A stretch of DNA of 15,154 bases from an uncultured Eubacteriales bacterium (GCA_902772685.1 CACYBO010000137.1:1-15154), one strand, 5' to 3'; positions 7,342-15,113 are shown, counted from the stretch's first letter. The notes: a model not told the origin generated them from the sequence alone. Numbers and translations are program-made.

Positions 7342-8645
7342 TCTGTTTGTTTCCTTAATTCAATATGGCGGTCTTTCCCCGCTCCGTATCTGATCAAATC
7401 CATACTCCCATCAGGGTGCACCATCAATACGTCCCAAAGCTCCTGAGAACGGGTACCCTTTTCTCTCGCCGGCGTTACCGCATCTTCAGGCTTGTTTTCA
7501 TTGAACGCCTCCAGTTTGCTGCAGCCGATGCTTATCATAGGGAAATCCCTGTACTCAATAATCTGGTCTGCGTGGTTGTGTCCATAGATCCATCCTATTA
7601 CGGAATGATTATTTCTCCTGTTGAAAGTTTCCAATATACGCATTAATCTGCTGCTGTTCCGTATATCGACGCTCCAAACGTGGTTTTCCGGAAGGGGCGT
7701 AACATGAGAAAAGACCAAAACGTCATACCCCCTCGGCGTTTTTTTCAGGATTTTCTTGAGCCACTTGACTTCCTGCCCATCGAACCCGTATCTTTCTCTC
7801 TTCTCGGGATCAAAAGAATCAAGGAAAATCATCCGCAGCTTCCTGTCAGGGATATCTCTGAAATACCACAGCTGTTCATCTCCCAGAATAAGTTCCGCTC
7901 CCTGCTGCCTTGTCATTCTGTCAGGATTGCCTTTGAAATAGTTGAGATCGTGGTTGCCCAGACATGTGAAAAGAGGGCTGCATACCCGTTTCAGATCATC
8001 AAGCATCTCTTCGGCAATTCCCTTAGTGTGTCCGTAAGAAAGCATGCCGTCCGTAAAATCCCCCAGGCAAATGAGACCGTCAGGTTTCAGCTCACGGGCC
8101 ACCGATTGAAGGCTTCGGATCGTATCGTCCCATATGCATCCGGTAGTGTAATGAGTATCCGAAAGAAGCAATAGCACAATATCACCTTCCCTGCGCACCG
8201 CTTCAGCTCTTGCGCAGGTGCTTCCGGTTTCCTCAATAAGCCAGTCCGGTGTTGTCTCGTTCCTCTCTCTGTTCTCTATACAGAAAACACTTCCAAATGT
8301 ACTGCTTCTGTCAATATCCTCTTCCCTGACCGAAATCCTGACAAACCGGTCAGAAGTGACAGTTCTGCAGCCGACACTCGGTGTGTTCTCTGACTCTCCA
8401 TCGATATATGTTGTCCAGTTTGCTTCCGGCTGATATGTGTAGGTATAGATCAGTTTGTCATCTATGTCCGGGCTGTAATAAAAGCAACAGTATTCCAGTG
8501 ACTCATCCACAGGCTTTATGACAGACCCCGACGGAAGTTCAACCGGAATTGCATTAACCGCAAATCCTTTCTTGAGACATAACATCCCGGTCTCCCTATC
8601 TACACTCTTGCCATGTTCAAAGAGTTGACGCATCTCATAACGCAT
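7338..8645 (-). CDS. Calcineurin-like metallophosphoesterase with N-terminal beta-rich domain
   Basis: A 435-residue protein. Residues about 157-400 carry the full binuclear-metal set of calcineurin-like phosphoesterases: D163-T-H165, GD-x2-D (195-199), GNHD (230-233), H314 in FSHV, and GHNH (355-358). All five blocks are intact, so catalysis is expected. The substrate is unknown; a phosphomonoester or phosphodiester made in this pathway (a sugar phosphate, CDP-alcohol or phosphoglycan) is the natural guess. Residues about 20-125 form a strand-rich domain without signal peptide or membrane helix; its FVRISVREED stretch (101-110) resembles small beta-sandwich modules seen in surface and phage-tail proteins. 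Placement between an oxidoreductase and a LicD, with overlaps of 11 and 4 nt, ties it to the polysaccharide operon. An AAGGAAG site precedes the ATG; Met5 is an alternative start. Confidence 0.9.
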   Translation of the reverse strand: MRYEMRQLFEHGKSVDRETGMLCLKKGFAVNAIPVELPSGSVIKPVDESLEYCCFYYSPDIDDKLIYTYTYQPEANWTTYIDGESENTPSVGCRTVTSDRFVRISVREEDIDRSSTFGSVFCIENRERNETTPDWLIEETGSTCARAEAVRREGDIVLLLLSDTHYTTGCIWDDTIRSLQSVARELKPDGLICLGDFTDGMLSYGHTKGIAEEMLDDLKRVCSPLFTCLGNHDLNYFKGNPDRMTRQQGAELILGDEQLWYFRDIPDRKLRMIFLDSFDPEKRERYGFDGQEVKWLKKILKKTPRGYDVLVFSHVTPLPENHVWSVDIRNSSRLMRILETFNRRNNHSVIGWIYGHNHADQIIEYRDFPMISIGCSKLEAFNENKPEDAVTPAREKGTRSQELWDVLMVHPDGSMDLIRYGAGKDRHIELRKQTE

Positions 8646-9648
8646 TTTCTGATCTTCCTTTCAGAAATGCACTGAAGATTTCTGCCATACAGATGGACTC
8701 TTCTTTTGTCAGCTTATATTCTCTTCCTTTGTATCCCTGTACCCGATACTGCAAATCCGCGATTTCATACCGCAGCCCTTCACCTTCGAAATCGGCTGTG
8801 TATCTCTTCCTGTAGTTCGGGTCTTCTCCCCTGATTTCAAAAACAGTGGTCTTCCACCAGGGAGCTTCCACCAGGACGTATCCTTTCGTTCCGCTTATAA
8901 TCAGCTGTCCCTCAGATTTGACTCCTATTCCGCATCTTCCGGCAGCAATAGTATTCCCCCGGTTCACCTCGACCCTGGTGAAAATATCAACACCGTCTTC
9001 ATTGAGCACCGATCTGAAATCCCATTCCAGATCCTCTGTTCCGAGCAGTTTAATTATCGGAAGGATGATATAGCTCCCCAGTTCCGTGAAGCTGCCCCCA
9101 TATGCAAGATCCGTCCACTCTCTAAGCCCCTGCGGGGTAAGCCTGGTAAAGCAGCTTTCAATATTCTTGACTTCTCCGATGACGCCGCTCTTTACCAGAG
9201 ATATCAACTGAATGAATCCCGGGCAGAAAGCAGTTTTGATTCCCTCCATCAGAACCAATTCTTCTGATTCCGCAATCGCAAACAGTTCCTCCGCCTGCTC
9301 CCCGCTGAAAACCATTGGCTTCTCGCAAAGCACATGCTTTCCTGCTTTTAATGCCGCTTTTGCGTACTCATAATGTGTTTCATGAGGTGATGCAATATAG
9401 ACAGCATCTGTCAGTCTGAAAAGATCTTCCATTGTTCCAACGCCAACAATCGGCGCATAGTCTTCCAAAAAACCGCGCAGGCTGTTTGAATCATCAGGAT
9501 GAGGATGATAAACGCACGTAACCTGTATCCCTTCGACTTGTCCGGCTTCTCTCACGAACCGCCCCGCGCCTCTTCCGCTGCCGATGACGCCAATCCTCAG
9601 ATGAGTATGTCTATTTATTTCTTCACTCTTCACTGTTCCTGTTTTCAT
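8635..9648 (-). CDS. Gfo/Idh/MocA family oxidoreductase
   Basis: A 337-residue protein, typical length for the family. The N-terminal Rossmann domain has the dinucleotide loop IGVIGSGRGAGR (19-30). The family hallmark CEKP (108-111) with the presumed catalytic lysine follows, then EGIKTAFCPGF (135-145), where other members often show a tyrosine or histidine. The second half fits the usual alpha/beta C-terminal domain that positions the sugar. Members oxidise or reduce sugars, inositols or nucleotide sugars with NAD(P), often making keto-sugar intermediates for surface glycans. Which sugar is used here cannot be told. About 16 extra residues precede the Rossmann domain, so a slightly later start is possible, but ATG at 9648 has an AGGAAG site about 8 nt upstream and forms an ATGA overlap with the upstream LicD. 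Confidence 0.9.
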   Translation of the reverse strand: MKTGTVKSEEINRHTHLRIGVIGSGRGAGRFVREAGQVEGIQVTCVYHPHPDDSNSLRGFLEDYAPIVGVGTMEDLFRLTDAVYIASPHETHYEYAKAALKAGKHVLCEKPMVFSGEQAEELFAIAESEELVLMEGIKTAFCPGFIQLISLVKSGVIGEVKNIESCFTRLTPQGLREWTDLAYGGSFTELGSYIILPIIKLLGTEDLEWDFRSVLNEDGVDIFTRVEVNRGNTIAAGRCGIGVKSEGQLIISGTKGYVLVEAPWWKTTVFEIRGEDPNYRKRYTADFEGEGLRYEIADLQYRVQGYKGREYKLTKEESICMAEIFSAFLKGRSENAL

Positions 9649-10502
9649 CTGTCTTCTTCCTGATAATATCTATAATCTTTATCTGCATCCATAATAATTG
9701 CTATCTCCTCTGAGATGGGGATCCTTTTCTCTTCCGGCGGCAGTTTCATATAATCCCCGTAAATACGTCTCAGCACTTTGTCGTATCTTCTCGGTATCGT
9801 GAATTCCCATTTGCCAAAATGGGCTTTTTTTGGAGCTTTCCAATCGTCGTACTGATATTTGCCCATAAATGGAGCCGAATCTATTGTTCCGATCATTTCA
9901 CATCTGTCAGGATCAAGCATGACCATCTTAAGACATAATCCGCTGATACGTTCTCTTATTGCATAAGGTATCGCCCCCACCATTTTGTGCTTTGCCTTAA
10001 AGTCCCCGCGTAATCTGTGGTACTCCGGCGTCCTTATCGCCAGCGCGACGCGCAGAAGTCCTCTCTGCACTTTCTGCCCCGCTTTTGTTCTTGCCGCACC
10101 TATCATGGGATAGATATCCATGTGGAATCCCTGGTGCATATAGTATTCAGCATTGCCCTTTCCCGCCAGACTTTGTTCCATAAATGTCGTTCCGTCAATA
10201 TACACTCTGGCCCAATTAAGATAGTAGCCTTTAGTACTGCCCGGGTATTGCAGAGTATAAGGCGGCGGAAGTTTATCGCCAAGCTTCAGTAATTTACGGT
10301 AATCCTCCAGCGGCATGGTGATATCCACATCTTCGTCCCAGGGAATGAAGCCCTCATGCCGGACGGCTCCAAGAAGAGTCCCGCAGTACAGCCTATATGA
10401 CAAATCATATCTGTCGCAAAAGTCAGCTACTGCTTTGAGCATATCTATTTCTTTTTCCTGCATCTTGCTGCGTTCGATTTGTCTATCTTCTTTATTGTCC
10501 AT
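9645..10502 (-). CDS. LicD family phosphotransferase (first, more divergent copy)
   Basis: A 285-residue LicD domain protein. The first block reads GTLLGAVRHEGF (41-52) and PWDEDVDITM (55-64), with Glu57 replacing the middle Asp found in the other two LicD domains of the operon. The second block, HMDIYPM (127-133), is a looser version of the usual IDIFPLD. The C-terminus has the YMKLPPEEKR block. Metal-ligand positions are kept, so activity is expected. The divergence from the other two copies suggests a different acceptor or donor. It is the first biosynthetic gene after the exporter. The start overlaps the stop of the ATPase gene by 11 nt (ATGGACAATAA) and the stop overlaps the oxidoreductase start by 4 nt. 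The role in adding a phospho-alcohol to the exported glycan is inferred from the family. Confidence 0.88.
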   Translation of the reverse strand: MDNKEDRQIERSKMQEKEIDMLKAVADFCDRYDLSYRLYCGTLLGAVRHEGFIPWDEDVDITMPLEDYRKLLKLGDKLPPPYTLQYPGSTKGYYLNWARVYIDGTTFMEQSLAGKGNAEYYMHQGFHMDIYPMIGAARTKAGQKVQRGLLRVALAIRTPEYHRLRGDFKAKHKMVGAIPYAIRERISGLCLKMVMLDPDRCEMIGTIDSAPFMGKYQYDDWKAPKKAHFGKWEFTIPRRYDKVLRRIYGDYMKLPPEEKRIPISEEIAIIMDADKDYRYYQEEDR

Positions 10503-11814
10503 CTATCTCTCTTTCTAAATACGGCAGTCTCGCCACTTGCATATCATGAAGACGTATATGACCCCAATACTGATGATGCCAGTCAAGGTAATGCCTTTCA
10601 TTGAGACTGTTTCTGATCGTAAAGGCAAAACCCGGGTAAACTCCATCAAGGATGTCTTCATTTCCATCGCTGTCATAAAGATACGCCACCAGGTCCGCCC
10701 TGTATTGTCCCGGAGTCAGATGTGTCAGATCCGGTCTCAATTCAAGAACATTTTTCCCTTCCTTTATCTCCGCAGTATTTCCTGAGAGCATTGTTCCCGT
10801 CTTCGTCCCATCCTGATACCAGAGTTCAAAGCGGAAACCGACTTTCGGAAAATACTGTTCCGACGTGCAGGTAAGCCTCAGGCAGGGCACCTCCCCTTCT
10901 TCATACTCCGGCACACTTGTGTTCAGCACTTCCAGCACATCCATGTTGAACCGTTTATTCAGCCTGATGTTCTTGTCGTATGGCCTGTAGTCCGCGTCGA
11001 ATTCGTAACGTATCTGCTGAATATCTTCGGCGCCAAGATAAATGGCCGTTGCTGTATCTACATCTCCGTCAAACAGCAGCTTTCCTTTATCCAAAACGAT
11101 ACACCTGTCGCATAACCTTCTGATCGTATGCATATTGTGGCTTACATACAGGACTGTTTTGCCCTCTTGCTTTGCCGCAGCTTTCATCCTGTCGAGGCAC
11201 TTATGCTGAAACGCCATATCACCGACAGCCAGTACTTCATCCATAATCATGATTTCACTGTCCAGATGCGCGGCGACAGCAAACCCGAGTTTGACATACA
11301 TTCCGCTGGAATATCTCTTAACAGGGGTATCTATGAAATCACCTACTTCGGAAAAGGTGATGATGTCTTCGATTTTTTTTGTTATCTCGGCACGTTTCAT
11401 TCCCAATATGGCCCCGTTCAGATATATGTTTTCGCGGCCTGTTAATTCGCCGTCAAAGCCTGTTCCGACTTCGAGCATCGATGCCACTCTCCCATATATC
11501 TTGATATTGCCTTCAGACGGTGCCGTTATCCTGCTCAGGAGTTTCAGAAGGGTGCTCTTTCCCGCGCCGTTCTTTCCTATTATTCCGAGCGTTTCCCCCT
11601 GTTTGATCGTAAGGTCTATGTCTTTCAGTGCATAAAAAGTTTCACCGATTTGATAAGGCGCATCTTCGGTGTCTGCCCTCTCCTGATTTCGGGCGTTCTT
11701 TTTTCTTTGATACCATTCTTTCAGATCCCCCTGAAGCGTTCCCGCCCCGATCTGCCCGTATCTGTATTTTTTTCCTACGCCGTTCATTATGACGGCCATT
11801 TCGTTCTGCTTCAT
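10492..11814 (-). CDS. wzt: ABC transporter ATP-binding protein for polysaccharide export, with Wzt-like C-terminal domain
   Basis: About 440 residues. Numbering counts an optional upstream GTG codon (11817) as residue 1. The ATPase half has Walker A GKNGAGKST (81-89), signature YSSGM (169-173), Walker B IMIMDEVLAVGD (189-200) and the switch histidine in VSHNM (225-229). GRVASMLEVGTGFDGELTGREN (start 109, end 130) is typical of Wzt/TagH/RfbB exporters. After about residue 270 come some 170 further residues rich in beta strands, resembling the Wzt C-terminal domain that in E. coli O9a binds the modified chain end. It pairs with the adjacent permease to flip a lipid-linked glycan or teichoic-acid-like polymer across the membrane. 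I prefer ATG at 11814 (TGATG overlap with the permease stop); GTG at 11817 is possible. Confidence 0.92.
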   Translation of the reverse strand: MKQNEMAVIMNGVGKKYRYGQIGAGTLQGDLKEWYQRKKNARNQERADTEDAPYQIGETFYALKDIDLTIKQGETLGIIGKNGAGKSTLLKLLSRITAPSEGNIKIYGRVASMLEVGTGFDGELTGRENIYLNGAILGMKRAEITKKIEDIITFSEVGDFIDTPVKRYSSGMYVKLGFAVAAHLDSEIMIMDEVLAVGDMAFQHKCLDRMKAAAKQEGKTVLYVSHNMHTIRRLCDRCIVLDKGKLLFDGDVDTATAIYLGAEDIQQIRYEFDADYRPYDKNIRLNKRFNMDVLEVLNTSVPEYEEGEVPCLRLTCTSEQYFPKVGFRFELWYQDGTKTGTMLSGNTAEIKEGKNVLELRPDLTHLTPGQYRADLVAYLYDSDGNEDILDGVYPGFAFTIRNSLNERHYLDWHHQYWGHIRLHDMQVARLPYLEREIDGQ

Positions 11815-12659
11815 CACACTGTATCCATGAACGTCTTCTCAACACGGTTGAAAACAATGATTCCGATTAATGCACAAGCAACAGTCAGCGCAACACTTGC
11901 AGCACAATATCCCGGCAGGACTGTTCCCTGCCCGGTCAGAATGTATCTGAATAATTCGGTCGGCGCTGTCATCGGGTTGTACATCATGATTTCCCTAATC
12001 GTACTGCCTTCCGCCAGCTGTGTCAGCGGATACACGACCGGAGTGCCGAACATCCATAACTGAATAAAAAATGATACCAGAATAGAAAGGTCTCTGTATT
12101 TCGTTGTAAGGCTGGATACGATGACTCCAAAGCTCATGCCCATAACGCTGATATGGATCAGCACCAGAGGCAAAAGCGGCCAGAGCTGCCAGACCGGGTG
12201 AACATCGCCCTTAACTGTGTAGAATATGAGCAATCCCATCACGATAATCATCTGAATAGCGAACTTGATGAGATTCACAAGAACATTGGAAACCGGTACG
12301 GCAATCCTCGGAAAATACACCTTTCCGAAAATGTGCGCATTGTTGAGAAATGTATATGCATTAGATGTCAAACTCGCTGCAAAAAGCGTCCAGAATGTCG
12401 TGCTGCTGAGATAGAACAGCACCTGCGGAATACCATTCGTACTCATGCCCGCGATGACACCGAAAATGACGATGTACATCAGGCTGGAAAGCAATGGGCT
12501 GATTATAATCCACGCAGGGCCAAGTACTGTCTGTTTGTAAGACAGTGTAAAGGTTTTTTTCGTCAGCAGAAGGACCAGATCTCTGTAATCCCAGAGCTCT
12601 TTCAGGTTCAGTCTGAATCCGCTGTCATTTGATTCAATGTAGGTATAATTGGTTTTCAT
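11814..12659 (-). CDS. wzm: ABC-2 type permease for polysaccharide export (Wzm/TagG type)
   Basis: A 281-residue integral membrane protein, the usual size for Wzm, TagG and RfbA permeases. It begins with a cytoplasmic amphipathic stretch, then the family signature YKQTVLGPAW (41-50). About six hydrophobic helices follow, near 48-70, 82-102, 122-148, 160-184, 190-211 and 250-271. KYRDL (187-191) and NPMTAPTELFRY (228-239) are further family landmarks. With the downstream ATPase it forms the channel moving undecaprenyl-linked polysaccharide to the outside. It is the promoter-proximal gene of the operon. The start has only a modest AAGG ribosome site 7 nt upstream, inside the palindrome AAGGCCTT, and a leader of roughly 95 nt separates it from the predicted promoter. 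Teichoic-acid versus capsule export cannot be distinguished by sequence alone. Confidence 0.92.
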   Translation of the reverse strand: MKTNYTYIESNDSGFRLNLKELWDYRDLVLLLTKKTFTLSYKQTVLGPAWIIISPLLSSLMYIVIFGVIAGMSTNGIPQVLFYLSSTTFWTLFAASLTSNAYTFLNNAHIFGKVYFPRIAVPVSNVLVNLIKFAIQMIIVMGLLIFYTVKGDVHPVWQLWPLLPLVLIHISVMGMSFGVIVSSLTTKYRDLSILVSFFIQLWMFGTPVVYPLTQLAEGSTIREIMMYNPMTAPTELFRYILTGQGTVLPGYCAASVALTVACALIGIIVFNRVEKTFMDTV

Positions 12660-12761
12660 CTAAAGGCCTTGAAACATAATTCAGAGTACAACAACAGTAG
12701 GCTTTAACCTGTGCGATGCTGTCCCTTCTTACTTGATACCAGGTTATTACCTAATATTTAT

Positions 12762-12790
12762 ATGATATAACAACTCAATATGGTTTGCAA
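12762..12790 (-). promoter_or_regulatory. Predicted sigma70-type promoter of the polysaccharide operon
   Basis: On the minus strand TTGCAA (12790-12785, 4/6 match to the -35) is followed after 17 nt by TATCAT (12767-12762, 5/6 match to the -10). Transcription would start near 12755, about 95 nt before the permease ATG. The surrounding sequence is AT-rich. No internal gap large enough for another promoter was seen before the left edge, so this may drive the whole operon. Confidence 0.5.
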
Positions 12791-12802
12791 TTGCTGCAAA
12801 CC
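12782..12802. promoter_or_regulatory. Perfect inverted repeat overlapping the -35, candidate operator
   Basis: GGTTTGCA (12782-12789) and TGCAAACC (12795-12802) are exact reverse complements separated by the 5-nt ATTGC. The left arm covers the minus-strand -35 hexamer of the predicted operon promoter. A dimeric regulator bound here would compete with RNA polymerase. The arms are short for a terminator and no T-run follows on either strand, so an operator is the better reading. No regulator gene is present in the window. Confidence 0.4.
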
Positions 12803-12846
12803 CGGAATCGTTTTAAGATTGTATTTTTCTGTTGTTGCCGTATGTA

Positions 12847-12876
12847 TTGACACCCCCGCTGTTCCCGTGGTAGTCT
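12847..12876 (+). promoter_or_regulatory. Candidate promoter of the FN3/NlpC-P60-like gene
   Basis: A perfect TTGACA (12847-12852) is followed after 18 nt by TAGTCT (12871-12876), a weak -10 match (3/6) preceded by TGG (12868-12870), which would make it an extended -10. The start of transcription would fall near 12883. It lies about 55 bp upstream of the inverted repeat's right edge and diverges from the polysaccharide promoter. Confidence 0.35.
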
Positions 12877-12898
12877 TCACTTCAGAGGATCACTTTTT

Positions 12899-12902
12899 GG
12901 AG
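12899..12902 (+). promoter_or_regulatory. Ribosome binding site for the FN3 gene
   Basis: GGAG at 12899-12902 lies 8 nt before the ATG at 12911, a near-optimal spacing. This supports that start, which also places a basic stretch directly before the hydrophobic anchor. Confidence 0.6.
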
Positions 12903-12910
12903 AACAGAAA

Positions 12911-14362
12911 ATGAAACACCGTATCCTGAGTTACTTAATCTGCAAAGAAAAAAGGCAACGCCTTCTGCTGATTGTGCTGGCGGTTCTTGTCATATGCATT
13001 TTCCCTCAATTTCTGTTCTCAAAACCAGCAGAAGTAACAGGCCTTAAAGCTGCATCTGCATCCTATGACAGCATTACCCTTTCATGGGATAATGCAGAGG
13101 GCGCAGCGGAATACTATATCTACAGATCAGAAAAGGGCGGACTGTTTAAGCACGTCGGAACAGCCAGGGAGACCAGTTATCTTGATAAGGGCGTTGAACC
13201 GGGAGAAAAATACAGCTATAAAGTGGTCTCCAGCAACTTCGTCAAGCTCTCCGGAAAAAACGCGGCTGTCTCAGCTGCGACGGTGCTTGATACTCCTGTA
13301 ATCACTGCAGACACCAGCAAAGGGTCTGCTCTCATCCATATTCAAAACGTTGCCGGTGCAGACGGCTACACTGTTTTCAGAAACGACGAGCAGTATTCTT
13401 ATCTGGACAGAGAAAAAGGAAAAGAAACTGTCTTTGAAGACTACGAAGCGGAAGGCAACATTAATTACAAATACAGTGTCCGCGCCGACCGAAAAAGATC
13501 GCAAAGCAAGAAGAGCGATACCGTATCACTGAAGCTGCTCACGGCCGGACCGATCATCGCGACGGCAGAAGAGGATAATCTCGTCTTCAAATGGAATGGT
13601 AATAAGAAGTACACTTCATACAAACTGTATGAAGGCAAAAAATTGATTGCGGATACGAAGGAACCTGTCTGCAAGCTGGAAGCAAAGGAAGGCACCTATG
13701 ATCTGACGCTTACCGGATATGGTAAGGATATTCAGAGTCCTGTCACCCATCAGGTCTTCCGTGTGGAAAAAGACGAAAGCGCTGACAAGGCCGCTGAATT
13801 TCTCGGTCAGGCGCGCAGCGATTATGATAAGAAACCCGGGGACGGTTCCGGCAGGGAAGTGTGCAAAACCGGTTTTTCATACTCCTCATCAGGTCCATTC
13901 AACTGGACATATGTATTCAGGCCGAAGGACCGCACCAAGGCGAACGATGCAGCGAACATGTGTGAAATCGCTCTGAAGAACAACAATATCGGCTACTGCA
14001 AAAATGGATCGAGATACGGAAGCCGCGCACCGGACAAACTGGCGAAAGCGGTCGACTATGATTTGGGCAAGATTACATCTAAGACAGGTTTATCCTGCGG
14101 CGATCTGATCTGCCTCAGCAACCACTATGCAGGGCTTTCAGATTGTTATGACGGTTCCGGTCTCGGCCTCTCGAGAAAATACAAGGCAAACAGCAATTTC
14201 ACATGCTACAGATACCAGCGAGGTATGAAACTTATGAGGGGCGACGTCGTCATTACCGCGCATGAAAGCGGCAAGGGGAACCATGTGGCCATGTGCCTTA
14301 CGGATGCGGATTACTGTCAGGGTATACAGATCACTGAGGTCATCATTGCCAAATCCAGATAA
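12911..14362 (+). CDS. Membrane-anchored or secreted protein with three FN3-like domains and an NlpC/P60-like C-terminal domain
   Basis: A 483-residue protein. A basic N-terminus (KEKRQR) precedes a hydrophobic helix at about 18-36, which could be a signal peptide or an uncleaved anchor. Three fibronectin type III-like domains follow at about 39-125 (SYDSITLSWD, then YYIYRS), 126-210 and 211-285; the first is the clearest. The C-terminal part, about 290-483, resembles NlpC/P60 endolysin-type cysteine peptidases: GLSCGDLICL (393-402) with Cys396 as likely nucleophile, RGDVVI (443-448) and NHVAMCL (457-463) with His458. The usual DCS motif is changed to SCG, so activity is uncertain. This part holds nine cysteines, more than expected. 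If active it would cut peptidoglycan stem peptides outside the cell. It is transcribed divergently from the glycan operon and ends at a strong terminator. Confidence 0.8.
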   Translation: MKHRILSYLICKEKRQRLLLIVLAVLVICIFPQFLFSKPAEVTGLKAASASYDSITLSWDNAEGAAEYYIYRSEKGGLFKHVGTARETSYLDKGVEPGEKYSYKVVSSNFVKLSGKNAAVSAATVLDTPVITADTSKGSALIHIQNVAGADGYTVFRNDEQYSYLDREKGKETVFEDYEAEGNINYKYSVRADRKRSQSKKSDTVSLKLLTAGPIIATAEEDNLVFKWNGNKKYTSYKLYEGKKLIADTKEPVCKLEAKEGTYDLTLTGYGKDIQSPVTHQVFRVEKDESADKAAEFLGQARSDYDKKPGDGSGREVCKTGFSYSSSGPFNWTYVFRPKDRTKANDAANMCEIALKNNNIGYCKNGSRYGSRAPDKLAKAVDYDLGKITSKTGLSCGDLICLSNHYAGLSDCYDGSGLGLSRKYKANSNFTCYRYQRGMKLMRGDVVITAHESGKGNHVAMCLTDADYCQGIQITEVIIAKSR

Positions 14363-14404
14363 TCAGTCACATCCGGACATCACACATGTAAACGAGACGA
14401 TAAA

Positions 14405-14433
14405 AAAGAGGAACTGCACAGCAGTTCCTCTTT
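14405..14433. terminator. Bidirectional rho-independent terminator
   Basis: A 13-bp perfect stem, AAAGAGGAACTGC (14405-14417) with GCAGTTCCTCTTT (14421-14433) around an ACA loop. The stem base and flanks give T-rich tails on both strands: TTTCTCGTT on plus, and a run of six T on minus from the A-run at 14402-14407. It sits between two convergent genes, the FN3 gene ending at 14362 and the CoA-transferase ending at 14457, and should stop transcription from both sides. Confidence 0.9.
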
Positions 14434-14456
14434 CTCGTTATTGACTTATCCGGTGA

Positions 14457-15113
14457 TCAAGTCTCATCGTAAGGCTTCAGGTCAGGTGACCAAATAAGCT
14501 CTACGCCGGTAGCTTCCTGAACTTCTTCCTTTGTGTAGTCAGGGTGAAGTTCTGTAACTACGATACCTTCGTCTGTAACTTTCATAACAGCCATCTCTGT
14601 GATGATGTCTGTTACGCACTTCTCCGCAGTCAGCGGAAGTGTGCACTCTTTCTTGATCTTGTGATTGCCCTTCTGTGTGTGAAGCATTGTGATGATTACT
14701 TCAGGACATCCTACGCACAGGTCCATAGCGCCGCCCATACCGGCAACTTTCTTGCCCGGTACGATCCAGTTCGCCAGATCTCCGTTCTCTGCAACTTCCA
14801 TAGCGCCCAGCACTGTGGCCTTTACATGGCCGCCTCTGACCAGACCGAAGCTTTCAGCTGTGTCGAAGAACTTGGCTCTCGGAAGAGCGGTAACATACTG
14901 GCCGCCTGAATTGATGATGTTGACATCAAGAGTCTCCTCATCAGCCAGGATATCGATTCCTGCGAATCCGTTCTCGGAGTGGCAGGTGATGATGACATCT
15001 TCAGGGAGATAGTCAGCTACCATTGTCGGCAGACCGATTCCCAGATTGATGAAGTCACCGTCTTCAAAATGTTTCGCGCATCTCTTCGCGATTCTTGCTT
15101 TTAAATCTGCCAT
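14457..15113 (-). CDS. 3-oxoacid / acetoacetate-type CoA-transferase, beta subunit
   Basis: A 218-residue protein, the usual length of the beta subunit of class I CoA-transferases (AtoA, CtfB, ScoB). The SENGFAG motif (46-52) carries the catalytic glutamate that forms the glutamyl-CoA thioester. GLGxPT near the start appears as NLGIGLPT (23-30). Also present are GGHVKATVLGAMEV (94-107), GDLANW (110-115), GMGGAMDL (124-131) and the PLTAEKCV block. The enzyme moves CoA between an acyl-CoA and a carboxylate such as acetate or acetoacetate, in ketoacid breakdown or butyrate/solvent metabolism; exact specificity is not visible. AAGGAG lies about 8 nt before the ATG, inside the end of the alpha-subunit gene, which overlaps by 13 nt. 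The operon ends at the bidirectional terminator and is unrelated to the glycan cluster. Confidence 0.93.
   Translation of the reverse strand: MADLKARIAKRCAKHFEDGDFINLGIGLPTMVADYLPEDVIITCHSENGFAGIDILADEETLDVNIINSGGQYVTALPRAKFFDTAESFGLVRGGHVKATVLGAMEVAENGDLANWIVPGKKVAGMGGAMDLCVGCPEVIITMLHTQKGNHKIKKECTLPLTAEKCVTDIITEMAVMKVTDEGIVVTELHPDYTKEEVQEATGVELIWSPDLKPYDET

Noticed and set aside
6481..7446. A 321-codon open frame on the plus strand opposite the second LicD gene
   Set aside because: It has no domain-like pattern, and the opposite strand encodes a clear LicD with conserved motifs and proper couplings on both sides. It is an antisense shadow.
12153..12632. A 159-codon plus-strand frame opposite the permease gene
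   Set aside because: It is highly charged, has no recognisable family pattern and lies fully antisense to an unmistakable ABC-2 permease.
12741..12752. AGGTTATTACCT as a second operator near the transcription start
   Set aside because: Only 4 bp pair on each side; such palindromes are frequent by chance in AT-rich DNA.
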